21,255 nucleotides of DNA. Source: Ophiothrix spiculata (taxonomy: Eukaryota; Echinodermata; Ophiuroidea; Amphilepidida; Ophiotrichidae). Position 1 is the first letter of the stretch. Each line of letters starts with the position of its first letter. Both the position numbers and the translations under genes were made by a program. Below are positions 1-8,858 of the stretch, in pieces. The stretch is taken from the NCBI GenBank assembly GCA_000969725.1, contig JXSR01S073643.1. The stretch is one strand, 5' to 3'. The notes below the pieces were generated by a model that saw nothing but the letters and a program-made list of their open reading frames with translations, made no database searches and was not told the origin of the DNA.

Positions 1-651
1 AAAAATGCGGCATTCTAATGTTTATGTTTAAGATTTTAGTTCACGATCTCAGCGGTAGATCCCTCGCTTCGTAATGCATGACCAACTCCTGCTATAATCC
101 ATAGTTCGAGTCCCCGCAAAGGCAGTGGAAACTATCTTTTCATGATTGAAAAATAGTTAGGATTCACATTTGCCCTTTACCCTTAAAACAGGCAATTCAC
201 AGCTCAAACAGTGCGAACTCAGAATCGTAATTCACGTCCGGATTTTCGGGCAAAACAACGCGGTTTTGTTACATTATCATTCAAAATCAACTCAGCATAT
301 TTCTAAAATATTGTTTGTAATTCAATAAGAAGTATCAAGCCTACAATCTGTCCAAATTTGAAACCAGTCGAATTGTTCGAACATCATGAAATTATGAGGT
401 TTCGGCGAAAAAGGTTCAACTTTTTCGAAGTAGTCTTTATGCGTCATTTTGACCTTGATAATGGACGTGAAATCACTAGTTAAGTTCCATGTATAAACTA
501 TAGACTCTGTTCAATATGTACGCTAAAAATTGTGATATTCTGATAGGTGTAAGTAGGTAAAAACTTACAGTAAACATGACACTAAGCCGAGCGAGACGTT
601 TTTAGGGACTGTAGCCTTAATCATAATAATTACCATCAGGCCTCTTCATAA
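1..651. other. Intergenic, no gene seen; contains decayed tRNA-like piece
   Basis: I see no credible coding frame here. The only recognisable structure is the tRNA-like segment near positions 36-125, listed separately. The rest is AT-rich unique-looking sequence up to the inverted-repeat element that begins at 652. Confidence 0.6.
36..125 (+). repeat. tRNA-derived (SINE-like) fragment or tRNA pseudogene
   Basis: CTCAGCGGTAGA at 48-59 resembles a tRNA D-arm/A box, and GTTCGAGTCC at 104-113 matches the tRNA B box. The A-to-B spacing of about 50 nt is normal for a tRNA. A sequence TTCGTAA between them resembles an anticodon loop, but the flanking stem no longer pairs and no acceptor stem can be closed. 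I read this as a decayed tRNA-derived SINE head or pseudogene, not a functional tRNA. Confidence 0.45.
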
Positions 652-908
652 AGGCTCTGTCACACATCACTGTATAGATCCCAACCGTACGAATAACGTA
701 CAAACGTTTCACATACTGGACACGTGCCAAACGGATCAACGCCGCATGGATAACGGATGGAACGTATACATAACGGATAAACCGTATGAATAGTTAAACG
801 TAGTTATAACGAACAGATGGCAAACAACAATGTATAGCCAAAAACAATAGTCGGATTAAGTACGTTAGGCGTACGTTTAACTCTATACGGTGATGTGTGA
901 CAGAGTCT
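652..908. mobile_element. MITE, PIF/Harbinger-like (257 bp)
   Basis: The ends are inverted repeats of about 27 bp: the left end begins AGGCTCTGTCACACATCAC and the reverse complement of the right end begins AGACTCTGTCACACATCAC, with two or three mismatches in total. A 3 bp TAA flanks both ends (649-651 and 909-911). A TWA target-site duplication is the hallmark of PIF/Harbinger elements. The interior has no coding capacity and is built from short AACGGAT/AACGTA-like words. Confidence 0.72.
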
Positions 909-1349
909 TAAGACGTTAATATGACGCATTGTTGTTAGTGAGACCCTGTTTATGTTGACATTTTCAAAACGTACAAAGAGAGCTGAAAAGAATTTTTGCT
1001 TTTAAAAATCGCAGAAACATCAAAAGCGATTTGATCAAATAGGTACCCAAAATTTCGATTCAGGTAGGTCAAACATGAACATGTGTTCAAGACTTAGGCA
1101 ACAATTACTTTGAATCATTTGACATATAATTATGTAAAACGTTTAACCATTTAAAGCGACGAGCTCGAGGTCTCAAACATGACTTATTATTTACGAATTT
1201 TTCAAAATTATAACCTGCTTCGTGACTAGAGTATAAGTGGTTAAATATTTCGAGTGTTGTATCATATTTTTTGCAATGAGTTCTACATCAATATTAAATG
1301 TAGGGTCAAAATTTCAGAAAATCTAAATCCGCCTAGCCATTTGCAGTAG
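909..1349. other. Gene 1 upstream region, nothing recognised
   Basis: AT-rich sequence between the MITE and the candidate promoter of gene 1. No coding frame, RNA gene or repeat structure was recognised. It may hold regulatory sequence for gene 1, but I cannot point to a specific site. Confidence 0.4.
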
Positions 1350-1357
1350 TATAAGAG
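1350..1357 (+). promoter_or_regulatory. Candidate TATA box of gene 1
   Basis: TATAAGAG lies about 30 bp upstream of a pyrimidine-rich stretch with a CTCAGCA initiator-like sequence near 1380-1390. A start there would give a first 5'-UTR exon of roughly 30 nt ending at the candidate splice donor at 1418. Prediction only: single TATA-like words are common in AT-rich DNA. Confidence 0.3.
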
Positions 1358-1417
1358 CAATGGTCAGGTATCTCTCCAACCCCGCTCAGCAGACCCAAGT
1401 TCACAAAATACATGAAG

Positions 1418-1560
1418 GTAAAAAGAATATCTTGTGCTCATGAGGCAATCCATGCATAGTAAGTTGACTTTTTCGTTTGGTAGTCACTGCCTATAACCTT
1501 ACCAAAAGCAGGTTAAAATAATTTGTTCAAAAACGTCTTGTTCTCTCATTTACTTTACAG
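1418..1560 (+). other. Candidate 5'-UTR intron of gene 1
   Basis: A donor AAG|GTAAAAAG at 1415-1425 and a good acceptor, a pyrimidine-rich tract ending TTTACAG at 1560, bound a 143 nt segment. Gene 2 has a matching arrangement (donor AAAG|GTAAAAAT, acceptor CATTCCAG), which supports the model. The acceptor is more secure than the donor. If it is spliced, exon 1 would carry an ATG at 1412 that opens a short upstream ORF running to the TAA at 1609-1611. Confidence 0.4.
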
Positions 1561-1672
1561 ATACCAAACAACATATCACTGAGTGTAACAAGGATGGATC
1601 ACAATGATTAAGACAAAGTAATCTTATAATATGATGAAAGAATTGTAGAGAAATAAATGCTGACAGCTTATA
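1561..1672 (+). other. 5'-UTR of gene 1 with several upstream ORFs
   Basis: Upstream ATGs occur at 1594 (stop at 1611), 1631 (stop at 1648, in frame with the CDS) and 1657. The 1657 ORF ends at the TGA at 1684-1686 and overlaps the main start at 1673 in another frame. An overlapping upstream ORF normally lowers initiation at the main ATG. In-frame stops in this leader, including TGA 1580-1582 and TAG 1646-1648, exclude a longer N-terminus. Confidence 0.5.
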
Positions 1673-4600
1673 ATGGTAAAAGATGACTACACCAAGATCA
1701 GGCGGTTTTCCTACAGTGCAAGTGAACCATCAGATGAGCCGTATGTCGACGATGAATTGATTGCAGAAAAAGAAAGACGAAGGGAATCATTGCGCAATCA
1801 GAAAATTGAACCTGCTCCTGATATTCCTGACAATGAGAGTGGTATTATTCAAGATCCATCAAAACCACCTGAGAAAACTGGTCGAATCAAGACACCGCCT
1901 ACGAGGAAGATAGCAGTAAACAAAGGTTTTAATAGGGGACGTAGTAGAGGAAGCAGCAGGCCAGTTAGTGCAAGACAGACTGAGTCAAAACCTCCGTCGC
2001 CTAAACCAGATTCCCCAATAACTGAACCAGATAATGAACGTAATGATCCCGTGGCTGATAGGGGACGCGGTCGTGGTCGAGGTCGAGGTCGGGGACGTGG
2101 ACGTGGAAGAGGTCGCGGTGGAACAAGGGGACAAGGTCGAGGGCGTGGTGAAACACCACAAGAACCAGAGGAGGTCACGCCATCATATGATCAGGGGCGA
2201 GGCCGAGCACGCGGGAGAGGCCGTGGACGTGGACGTGGTCGTGGAAGACCTAATTCCCAAAGACCACCCCAAACGCGAAATAGGATTGATTCATTACCTT
2301 TAGATACTATAGTCGAAAGAAAGTCCCCAGTACCGTCTAGAAAACCAAGTCCGTTCAGAGACGCATGGGCTGACACAAATACCCCAACGCCACCTCAAAC
2401 GCGAACGCCTAGCATAAAGGATTCAAGACCTTCGTCAAATGCTTCAACAGCATCTAACAAATCTGACAGTTCACAAAAGAAGAAATCTACCTTGGGATTA
2501 GGTACTTTAATTAAACTCAAAAATTTGTTCGCGAAAAGAAAATCAAAAGTAGATCCAGAAAATAAGTCCCCAGAAACTGAGACAGAAGAAAAACAAGAGG
2601 AAAAATCTGAGTCATCCGAGAAAGTTGAAGAAGTTAATGAAGAAAATAGAGAGGAGGAAGACGAAGAGAAAGAAGATATTGAAAGCAATGTTCAGCCTTC
2701 TCCGCAGATTCCAGAACAAAAGTCAATCGAAATTCAAACGGATCCTGTTATATCAATGTCAACTGGCGAGACTCAAACGACACCCAAACCTCAAAGTCCT
2801 CCTAAAGTAATGAATGTAGAAACACGATACATAGAAACTCAAACAAGAACACCCAACCCACCAACTCCCGAAATCATCCAAGTACAAGCTCCCAAACCAG
2901 AAACTAGACACGGAGAAACGCAAACCTTAGATGAGAACCAAGAGTCCAAGACAACTCAAGATGACGATGACAGCAGGCCTGTTATTATCATCAATACTAA
3001 TAACTCTCAGAGTGACAATGGTTTTCAAGATACTTTATTACAAGCTCTTAGTGGACAAGCAAATCAGAATCAAAGTTCTGGTTCTGCGACCAGAAGGCAA
3101 TCACAAGCTCAGACTGACCCGAACTCCGTTCCACCTAATCCGCAAATGACCCAATCAGCTCCATTTCAGCAAACGGGCATGCCATATATAATGCCCCCAG
3201 GATCAATGGTACCACAACCATTTTTCCAACCAGGAATGCCTTTTGGTCAACCTCAGTTTAATCCATATCAAATGATGAACCCCTACCAAATGCCTTTTGG
3301 ATATCCTCAGATGCCACCGCAATGGCAAATGATGAATGGACAATTTGTTCAGCCACAAACAGGAGGCGCGCAAACAACACAGTCCCATCCAAATTCAGCA
3401 GCCGGGCAGGTACAGAAACCAGCAGAAACCGTCACACAAAGTCACCCTTTTACGCTACCTTTTACGCAACCGATCCCAGCCCCTAAGGAAGATCATAACG
3501 AACAGTCTCCATCTCGCGATTCAGACACCAAACGAACACCAGTCAGAACTTCAGTTGTACCTAGTCCACAAAACAATGATCAAACAGGGGCATCAAATAA
3601 TGAAAGTGTTCAGACAATAAATCAACCTATTTCACAAGTCACATCTCCGACTAAGCAAAATTATCAAAACACCGGGGTTGATTCAAGAGTAGAACAACTG
3701 TCAGCTGATCCTGTTGAACCAACTCCTCTAGCAGAACCTTCTCTAGGAGATGCATTTGGGCAATCAATTGAGACTGACATCAATTCAGGCATACCAACAT
3801 TTAAGCCACAGCCATCTGTTGGTGACAGTTTGCCTCCAAACTTTCCATCTACAACGGACTCTACTATGCCATCAAATATAAAGCCACCACCCAATATACC
3901 CAAACTAATGGATAAGAGTTTGGAGAAAGTCGCCAATGAATACCTGGATGCGGAGAGGTTCAACTATAGTGATATTGATGATGATTTTTACGGATCTGTG
4001 AAACGAAAGAAAAAGCTCGCAAGAAGGAAAGAGAAGGAGTTCAAGGAACGTATGAAAGATGGGTTTCTGGAAATGGTAAGAGAAAAACAAAATGAGAAAA
4101 AGGAAGATGCAAGGAAACGAAGGTCAGAAGTCAGACAATTCGACATGACAAGACTGTTGTCTCTTATTGAAAATGGTGAAGATGTTCCAACACAAACTGA
4201 ACACGATGATGATATTTCAGACTCAAGTGATGAGAGTGAACGAGACAGCAGTGATTATGAGCAACTACTTAAGGATTTCCAAAATGACGAGAAACAAGAT
4301 AAACATAAGAACAAAACTGATAAAAGTAAGACGGTTACGGGAAAAACAAACTATAAAAAATCAAAAGGTAAACACAAAAAAGGTAAAACTAAGATCAAGA
4401 GGCATTTTAGCGACGATGAGATGGGTGACCTTCTGGCAGAGCTAGAAAAAGAGATGGAACCTGATAAAGGGCAAGCTAAAGAAAGAACTAACAAATTAAA
4501 GACACCGACTGGAGAGGAAGCATTGAAAATATTAAATGGTATAGAAACACCGGATATGCATCAGGCAGTTCCAGAGGAGGCAAGGGAGGACTTGTTAGAA

Positions 4601-4975
4601 ATGAGAAGAAAAAGAAATATTCTAAAGGCGTTACGAGAGGGCGATGATGCCATCCGGGAACTTCTCACTCAACTCGGACAAGAAGCAGACAATATTAATG
4701 CAAAAACTGAAGAAAGAAAAATATTCAAAAGTGATGAAAAATGGAGTAAAATATTAGAAGACAACTCAGTTCTGGAAAGGGAAGAAGAGGTCGTAACCCC
4801 TGATGACGTAGAGGAGTTTGCTGTAAGAATAGGATTGTGGAGTAGGGCAGCAGAGAAGGTAGCAGAACATTCCAGAGATACTTCTGCGCAGGCGCAGACA
4901 GAACCTATGGGAAATGCTCAAAGTTTACTCGCAGAAGCGCAAAGAAAACTTTTTGATGCCAAGAATATACTTTGA
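1673..4975 (+). CDS. RG-rich, prion-like, coiled-coil protein (paralogue 1)
   Basis: An uninterrupted 1100-residue frame; I do not recognise the family. Parts in order: charged N-terminus; Arg-Gly blocks at about 130-159 and 175-193; basic island 269-292 (LIKLKNLFAKRKSK); Glu-rich acid stretch about 293-340; spaced TQT-type motifs at 354-356, 367-369, 389-391, 416-418, 479-481, 840-842 and 1074-1076; RPVIIINTN at 435-443; Met/Pro/Gln/Phe-rich segment about 492-565; highly charged helical region 747-824; acidic module starting LLSLIENGE about 828; predicted coiled coil about 968-1031 (DDAIRELLTQLGQE). There is no signal peptide or membrane segment. The start has A at -3 and G at +4, with in-frame stops upstream. 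RG blocks are typically RNA-binding and arginine-methylated; a scaffold or condensate role is inferred. The clear relative is the gene at 13938-17123. Confidence 0.93.
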   Translation: MVKDDYTKIRRFSYSASEPSDEPYVDDELIAEKERRRESLRNQKIEPAPDIPDNESGIIQDPSKPPEKTGRIKTPPTRKIAVNKGFNRGRSRGSSRPVSARQTESKPPSPKPDSPITEPDNERNDPVADRGRGRGRGRGRGRGRGRGRGGTRGQGRGRGETPQEPEEVTPSYDQGRGRARGRGRGRGRGRGRPNSQRPPQTRNRIDSLPLDTIVERKSPVPSRKPSPFRDAWADTNTPTPPQTRTPSIKDSRPSSNASTASNKSDSSQKKKSTLGLGTLIKLKNLFAKRKSKVDPENKSPETETEEKQEEKSESSEKVEEVNEENREEEDEEKEDIESNVQPSPQIPEQKSIEIQTDPVISMSTGETQTTPKPQSPPKVMNVETRYIETQTRTPNPPTPEIIQVQAPKPETRHGETQTLDENQESKTTQDDDDSRPVIIINTNNSQSDNGFQDTLLQALSGQANQNQSSGSATRRQSQAQTDPNSVPPNPQMTQSAPFQQTGMPYIMPPGSMVPQPFFQPGMPFGQPQFNPYQMMNPYQMPFGYPQMPPQWQMMNGQFVQPQTGGAQTTQSHPNSAAGQVQKPAETVTQSHPFTLPFTQPIPAPKEDHNEQSPSRDSDTKRTPVRTSVVPSPQNNDQTGASNNESVQTINQPISQVTSPTKQNYQNTGVDSRVEQLSADPVEPTPLAEPSLGDAFGQSIETDINSGIPTFKPQPSVGDSLPPNFPSTTDSTMPSNIKPPPNIPKLMDKSLEKVANEYLDAERFNYSDIDDDFYGSVKRKKKLARRKEKEFKERMKDGFLEMVREKQNEKKEDARKRRSEVRQFDMTRLLSLIENGEDVPTQTEHDDDISDSSDESERDSSDYEQLLKDFQNDEKQDKHKNKTDKSKTVTGKTNYKKSKGKHKKGKTKIKRHFSDDEMGDLLAELEKEMEPDKGQAKERTNKLKTPTGEEALKILNGIETPDMHQAVPEEAREDLLEMRRKRNILKALREGDDAIRELLTQLGQEADNINAKTEERKIFKSDEKWSKILEDNSVLEREEEVVTPDDVEEFAVRIGLWSRAAEKVAEHSRDTSAQAQTEPMGNAQSLLAEAQRKLFDAKNIL

Positions 4976-5207
4976 TTTGAGGAACGGTTATCCGAAATAA
5001 TCAAGCATATGGGACTAGAACAAACTTAATTAAACACACCAAGAGCAAAGCAATTTCAAACATATTAAGAAACGTAAAGTAAATTAATGCAAAATCTACA
5101 CTTTAAAAATGTAACAATAATCTGTTTACCGATTAAATGTTTTATCACGAGGCTAAGCATTTCACACAAATGTCTAAATAATATACACCGCTGTTTGATA
5201 CTGTTAA

Positions 5208-5213
5208 AATAAA
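5208..5213 (+). terminator. Poly(A) signal AATAAA, gene 1 (proximal)
   Basis: AATAAA lies 233 nt after the stop codon at 4973-4975. It lies just inside the left end of an inverted-repeat structure (5186-5604), so the 3' end of the transcript may have been supplied by a mobile element. The true cleavage site cannot be read from sequence alone. Confidence 0.45.
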
Positions 5214-5319
5214 TGCAGGCCCTTAAAAGTGTTAAAATTAGTTATGGAATTAAGTGTTGAACTGTAATATTTGTTTCCATAATTAAATTTTACCTTTTAT
5301 CTGAAAAATGCTAATTTTA

Positions 5320-5325
5320 AATAAA
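5320..5325 (+). terminator. Poly(A) signal AATAAA, gene 1 (distal)
   Basis: A second AATAAA about 345 nt after the stop, also within the 5186-5604 inverted-repeat structure. Either signal, or both, could be used. Confidence 0.35.
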
Positions 5326-5604
5326 AATGCATCATTTTCAGCCCATATTTTGAGAATTCATTATTGGTGGCACTATTGATTTTTTTGAAATTAATTATAT
5401 GCATATTGCATAAATTAAATATTTATCATTAGTGTGTGAATTTAACATGAACAAAATTTGGTTTTGGTCTCCTCTACCTTATCCATATGTCAAATGTCAA
5501 AACTAAGGTTCATAAATTCTTAAAACCTGGAAACTTGATTTATAGAAATAGCGCCACCAATAATGTGCCTTTGGCTGTACATTAATGGTGATCAAACAGC
5601 GGTG

Positions 5605-6272
5605 AAATGATTTGGCATTTTGATATTTATTTTGAACTTAAATTAATCACGACGAATGAAAATATACATACTTTTGTATATAGTCTCAATTCACCTTGGT
5701 TGATTTAAGATCAAGTTAAAAGTAAAATTAATGCCACCAGATAATTTTACTTGTTTATACAATCAAGTGAAATTTTCTATTGTCTTGATTTAATATTCAG
5801 CCTGAACTTAAGTTGATACATTCGTTAAAATCCATTCGATCAAGAAACAAGGTTCATAACACTAAGTGGGATATTCTAGTATAGAAATAATGCTATACCC
5901 TAATAAAGAAGAGTTTTGCTTGAAAAATAATATAAATCCTAAGATTTTAATTTGCTTACTTATTTATTTACGGATTTGCCCTTTTGCAATGATAAAAATT
6001 GCCCACGAGTTATATGCTTGCTTATTTCTATTTTCGGATTTGCCTTCTTTTAATGATAAAAATTGGAAATGCTTTCTTTGTTCTTTTTAACGCAAACTGT
6101 ATACAATTTGTGAGCCGCTGACTTTTATTTCCTACGCTGTCTTTATCATCATGAAATCAAACGGTTGATATGAGATTTCCAACTACACTGCAGTACATAC
6201 CACTTAAAATGTTTGGTTGGAGAGTCCATTCCTTCTGATATTGGGTGTGCAAATAATTATTTTGAATAAGAC
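5605..6272. other. Intergenic with a short direct duplication
   Basis: No credible gene. Two imperfect direct repeats of about 51 bp occur at 5951-6001 and 6014-6064; both contain TTGCTTA..TATTT, CGGATTTGCC and AATGATAAAAATTG. A 74-codon frame that spans them is produced by the duplication and has no other coding support. Confidence 0.5.
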
Positions 6273-6998
6273 TTAATGCTGTGGTAGACCTTCAAATGGC
6301 ATAAACCGTTTTTGTACTCTAACTCTCAAACTAATTGCATAAAGTATATAAAAGAATACATTTTTAAACGCGGATTTTACCCTGAACTTAATGATGATAT
6401 CAGTTTTTGACCAAAATTAAAAACTGGCAAAAAATGCCAAAAAACACATTTTTTGTCCAAAAAATTCTGGAAAGCCTAACAAAAATTTTCATTGGTGAAA
6501 TTTTGATTTTTTTTTTTTTTTGCTTTTTGGAATCTAGAAACAAATATTTAGGAAGGGTTTTCTCAAATTTTTGATTTTTATCTTGGTTTAAAAAAAAAAT
6601 GCCAAAATAGGTCAAAAAATGTAAAACAAATCCCACCGCTGCCACCGACATTGCAATTGTTGGCTATATTTGGCAATTTTTCAAAAACTAAGATAAAAAA
6701 CACAACTTTGAGAAAACCCCTCCTAGACATTTGTTTCTAGATTCCAAAAAGCAAAAAAGATCAAAATTCAACTAATGACAATTTTTGTTAGGCTTTCAAG
6801 AAATTTTTGAGGCAAAAAATAAGTTTTTGGTATTTTTTGGCCAAAATTGACATTTTTGGTCAAAAACTGATATCATCATCATGTTCAGGATAAAAATCCG
6901 CCTCTAAAAATGTACACATTTATATACTTTATGCAATTAGTTTAAGAGTTAGAGTACAAAAACAGTTAATGCCAATTGAAGGTCTACCCCAGCCTTAA
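6273..6998. mobile_element. Foldback element copy A (726 bp long palindrome)
   Basis: Almost the whole element is an inverted repeat. The left end TTAATGCTGTGGTAGACC matches the reverse complement of the right end, TTAAGGCTGGGGTAGACC. The match continues through TTTTTGTACTCTAACTCT, a GATGATATCAGTTTTTGACC block and GCTTTTTGGAATCTAGAAAC, to a short spacer near 6600-6660. Arms are about 330 bp. Terminal TTAA could be a piggyBac-type target duplication or part of the repeat. There is no coding capacity. A second diverged copy of nearly the same length lies at 10783-11501. Confidence 0.75.
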
Positions 6999-8190
6999 TA
7001 AAACAGATGCAGCTTTAATAATACAACAACTTTTCGGTGGTTTTTAAACATGTTTCTGCTCTCTCCATTTACTGATATATACATATTTAAATAATATACT
7101 TACAGTTGCAAATTGCTTCAATGAAATAGCAAAATAAAATGAAATATAGTGTTTGGCTGTCTTCTGTTGCCACACATTTCTGTTGAAATCAAAAGATTTG
7201 GAAAAAATTAAGTCCGACTTTGTGTTAATTTAAAGGAACTTGGATCTCAAATCTTGCAGGTATGAGAAGATTAAAAATAGCCAATCATGAATAGTAAAAT
7301 GAGACGAAGCTTATATTGTAGGTATCTTAGCCTACACGTGTGAAAAATCCACAGATTTGGTAAAATTAGTCTGACTTCGTGATTTGGGGGAACTAGAATC
7401 TGAAATTTGGCAGGTGCGTGAAGGGTGATAATAGCCGACCATGAATAGTAAAACGTCCAACACGTTTGGATAATCTTTCTTCATTTTTTACTGTATTTTA
7501 ACAGTCTTTTTATTCCTCAACACAATCATTAAATAAAAACGAAAAAGTTATTAAACTTATATTTAGCAAAATTATCACCCTTCATACCCGCAAAACTTCA
7601 GACAACAGTTCCTCAAAATGACGTCATCAGTCCAACTATTTTTTTATATTTGGTGTTTTCGGTAACATTTCAAAATGCCTTTATCCCATTTTTTGTGCCC
7701 AAAATCGTTTTTTTGCGGACATTTTGAATCTCGGTACAGGCTCCATTTTGGATTTGGAGAATGCTGATACCTGTATTTGGAAAGAAATTATCCTATTGTT
7801 ACTCACAAAGCCAGACTCCATCGATTACTCTAAACATTTGATGTTCTTGATACCTATTCAAAGTGACTGTATTCCACTTTTGCACATAAAAATGTGGGTT
7901 TTTTTCATATAAAACTATGTTTTGGCGGTCATTTTGGATCTATCTCAGACGCTATTTTGAATTTGATATAAGCAAACAACAAAATAAGGAGGCATTTGAT
8001 GATGTTGCAACCCTCAAATGTTATTTCATACTGATTACTTATGGATACTTATGATATCAGACATTTTAAAGGCTGTTTAGGTCAATTTTGATGAAATCGG
8101 CTATTTTGGCGGCCATTTTGGACGCCATCTTGGTTTTAGCAATTGAATTAGTTTAATTCTTAACGGCTAAAACATATTAATTTGACACCA
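6999..8190. repeat. Intergenic built of diverged direct and inverted repeats
   Basis: Two direct units occur at about 7193-7303 and 7353-7454. They share AGATTTGG, TTAGTC.GACTT.GTG, GGAACT..ATCT, GCAGGT, ATAGCC and ATGAATAGTAAAA. A partial inverted copy sits at about 7571-7636. From 7715 onward, units with a GGCGG.CATTTTGGA core occur at 7715, 7924 and 8108, roughly 180-210 bp apart. No gene is seen. The family could not be named. Confidence 0.5.
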
Positions 8191-8858
8191 GGGCTCTATT
8201 TCATAAAGCTATTTAGGAACATTCTTAAATAAAATTTTCTAAAGTTACTCGAGTACTTTAAAATCTCAATATAGTGCACCTTTTCCCAGCTGCCATTTTG
8301 TCCCATATCTTTTATATGGTTTATAAGATATGAAATTTATTGCCTGTTTCTGATATATAACGAATGTAACTTTCATTTTAACATCTGATTAGTGATGTAG
8401 ACCTCTTGGTATTGTGGTAAGGGACATGTTTAGGAGCAAAACATGAGGTGCACTATATCGAGATTTTAAAGTATAATAATAAGTTCAACTCAGACGTTTC
8501 CCAAAATTTCCCAACTTAAGACCAATTTATTTGAAAGATTTAAACATTTCTGTATTTGCCCTGTGTAAATGAAGTTGTGGGTAATTGACCTTTGACTTAT
8601 TATAGTCAAATTAAGATGAGATCTAAAGTTAGGAATATTTTTGATAAAGATGGGAACTTTCTGTTTTGTGAAAACATTTTTAAGAACTTTGGAATGGGAA
8701 TTATATCAACTGATAATAAACTAACATTTAACATCCAAAACTGCTTTAAGAAATGAAACTCATTGTTCTCAAACTCTAAAATATTTGTGGATTTATAGAT
8801 GACTATTGTTCTGCAGACCAGCTTAGGAATATTCTTAAATCTTTATGGAATAGAGCCC
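8191..8858. mobile_element. TIR element, GGGCTCTATT ends, hosting a nested element
   Basis: The left end GGGCTCTATTTCATAAAG and the complement of the right end GGGCTCTATTCCATAAAG form an 18 bp inverted repeat with one mismatch. Similarity weakens further in but includes ATTCTTAAAT-type sub-terminal words. No clean target duplication was found. A second TIR element (8256-8471) lies inside. There is no coding frame, so this is a non-autonomous DNA element. Confidence 0.6.
8256..8471. mobile_element. Nested TA-flanked MITE (216 bp)
   Basis: The 25 bp inverted repeats starting CTTTAAAATCTC and reading toward ATATAGTGCACC differ at one position. TA dinucleotides flank both sides (8254-8255 and 8472-8473), as expected for Tc1/mariner-type insertion. 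The element lies inside the 8191-8858 element, so it inserted later. Confidence 0.68.

Larger units (their letters stand above)
5186..5604. mobile_element. Inverted-repeat element overlapping the gene 1 3' end
   Basis: The outer ends are a perfect 14 bp inverted repeat, CACCGCTGTTTGAT at 5186-5199 and its complement at 5591-5604. An inner inverted pair of 19 bp with one mismatch sits at 5359-5377 and 5547-5565 (core ATTATTGGTGGC). Two nested inverted pairs in about 420 bp suggest a MITE or foldback element. No target duplication was identified and no coding frame is present. Confidence 0.5.

Noticed and set aside
36..125. Functional tRNA gene
   Set aside because: A- and B-box-like words are present, but the anticodon and acceptor stems do not pair; the same applies at 12892-12972 and 18188-18252.
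1849..2178. Minus-strand 109-codon frame with a Pro-Arg repeat, opposite the gene 1 RG block
   Set aside because: It is the antisense shadow of the GGNCGN hexamer repeat; the same happens opposite gene 2 (14171-14587). It has no start context or independent homology.
6273..6998. Firm assignment of the foldback family to piggyBac because of TTAA ends
   Set aside because: TTAA may be part of the repeat itself and copy B has a decayed left end, so the target duplication cannot be shown from two copies.
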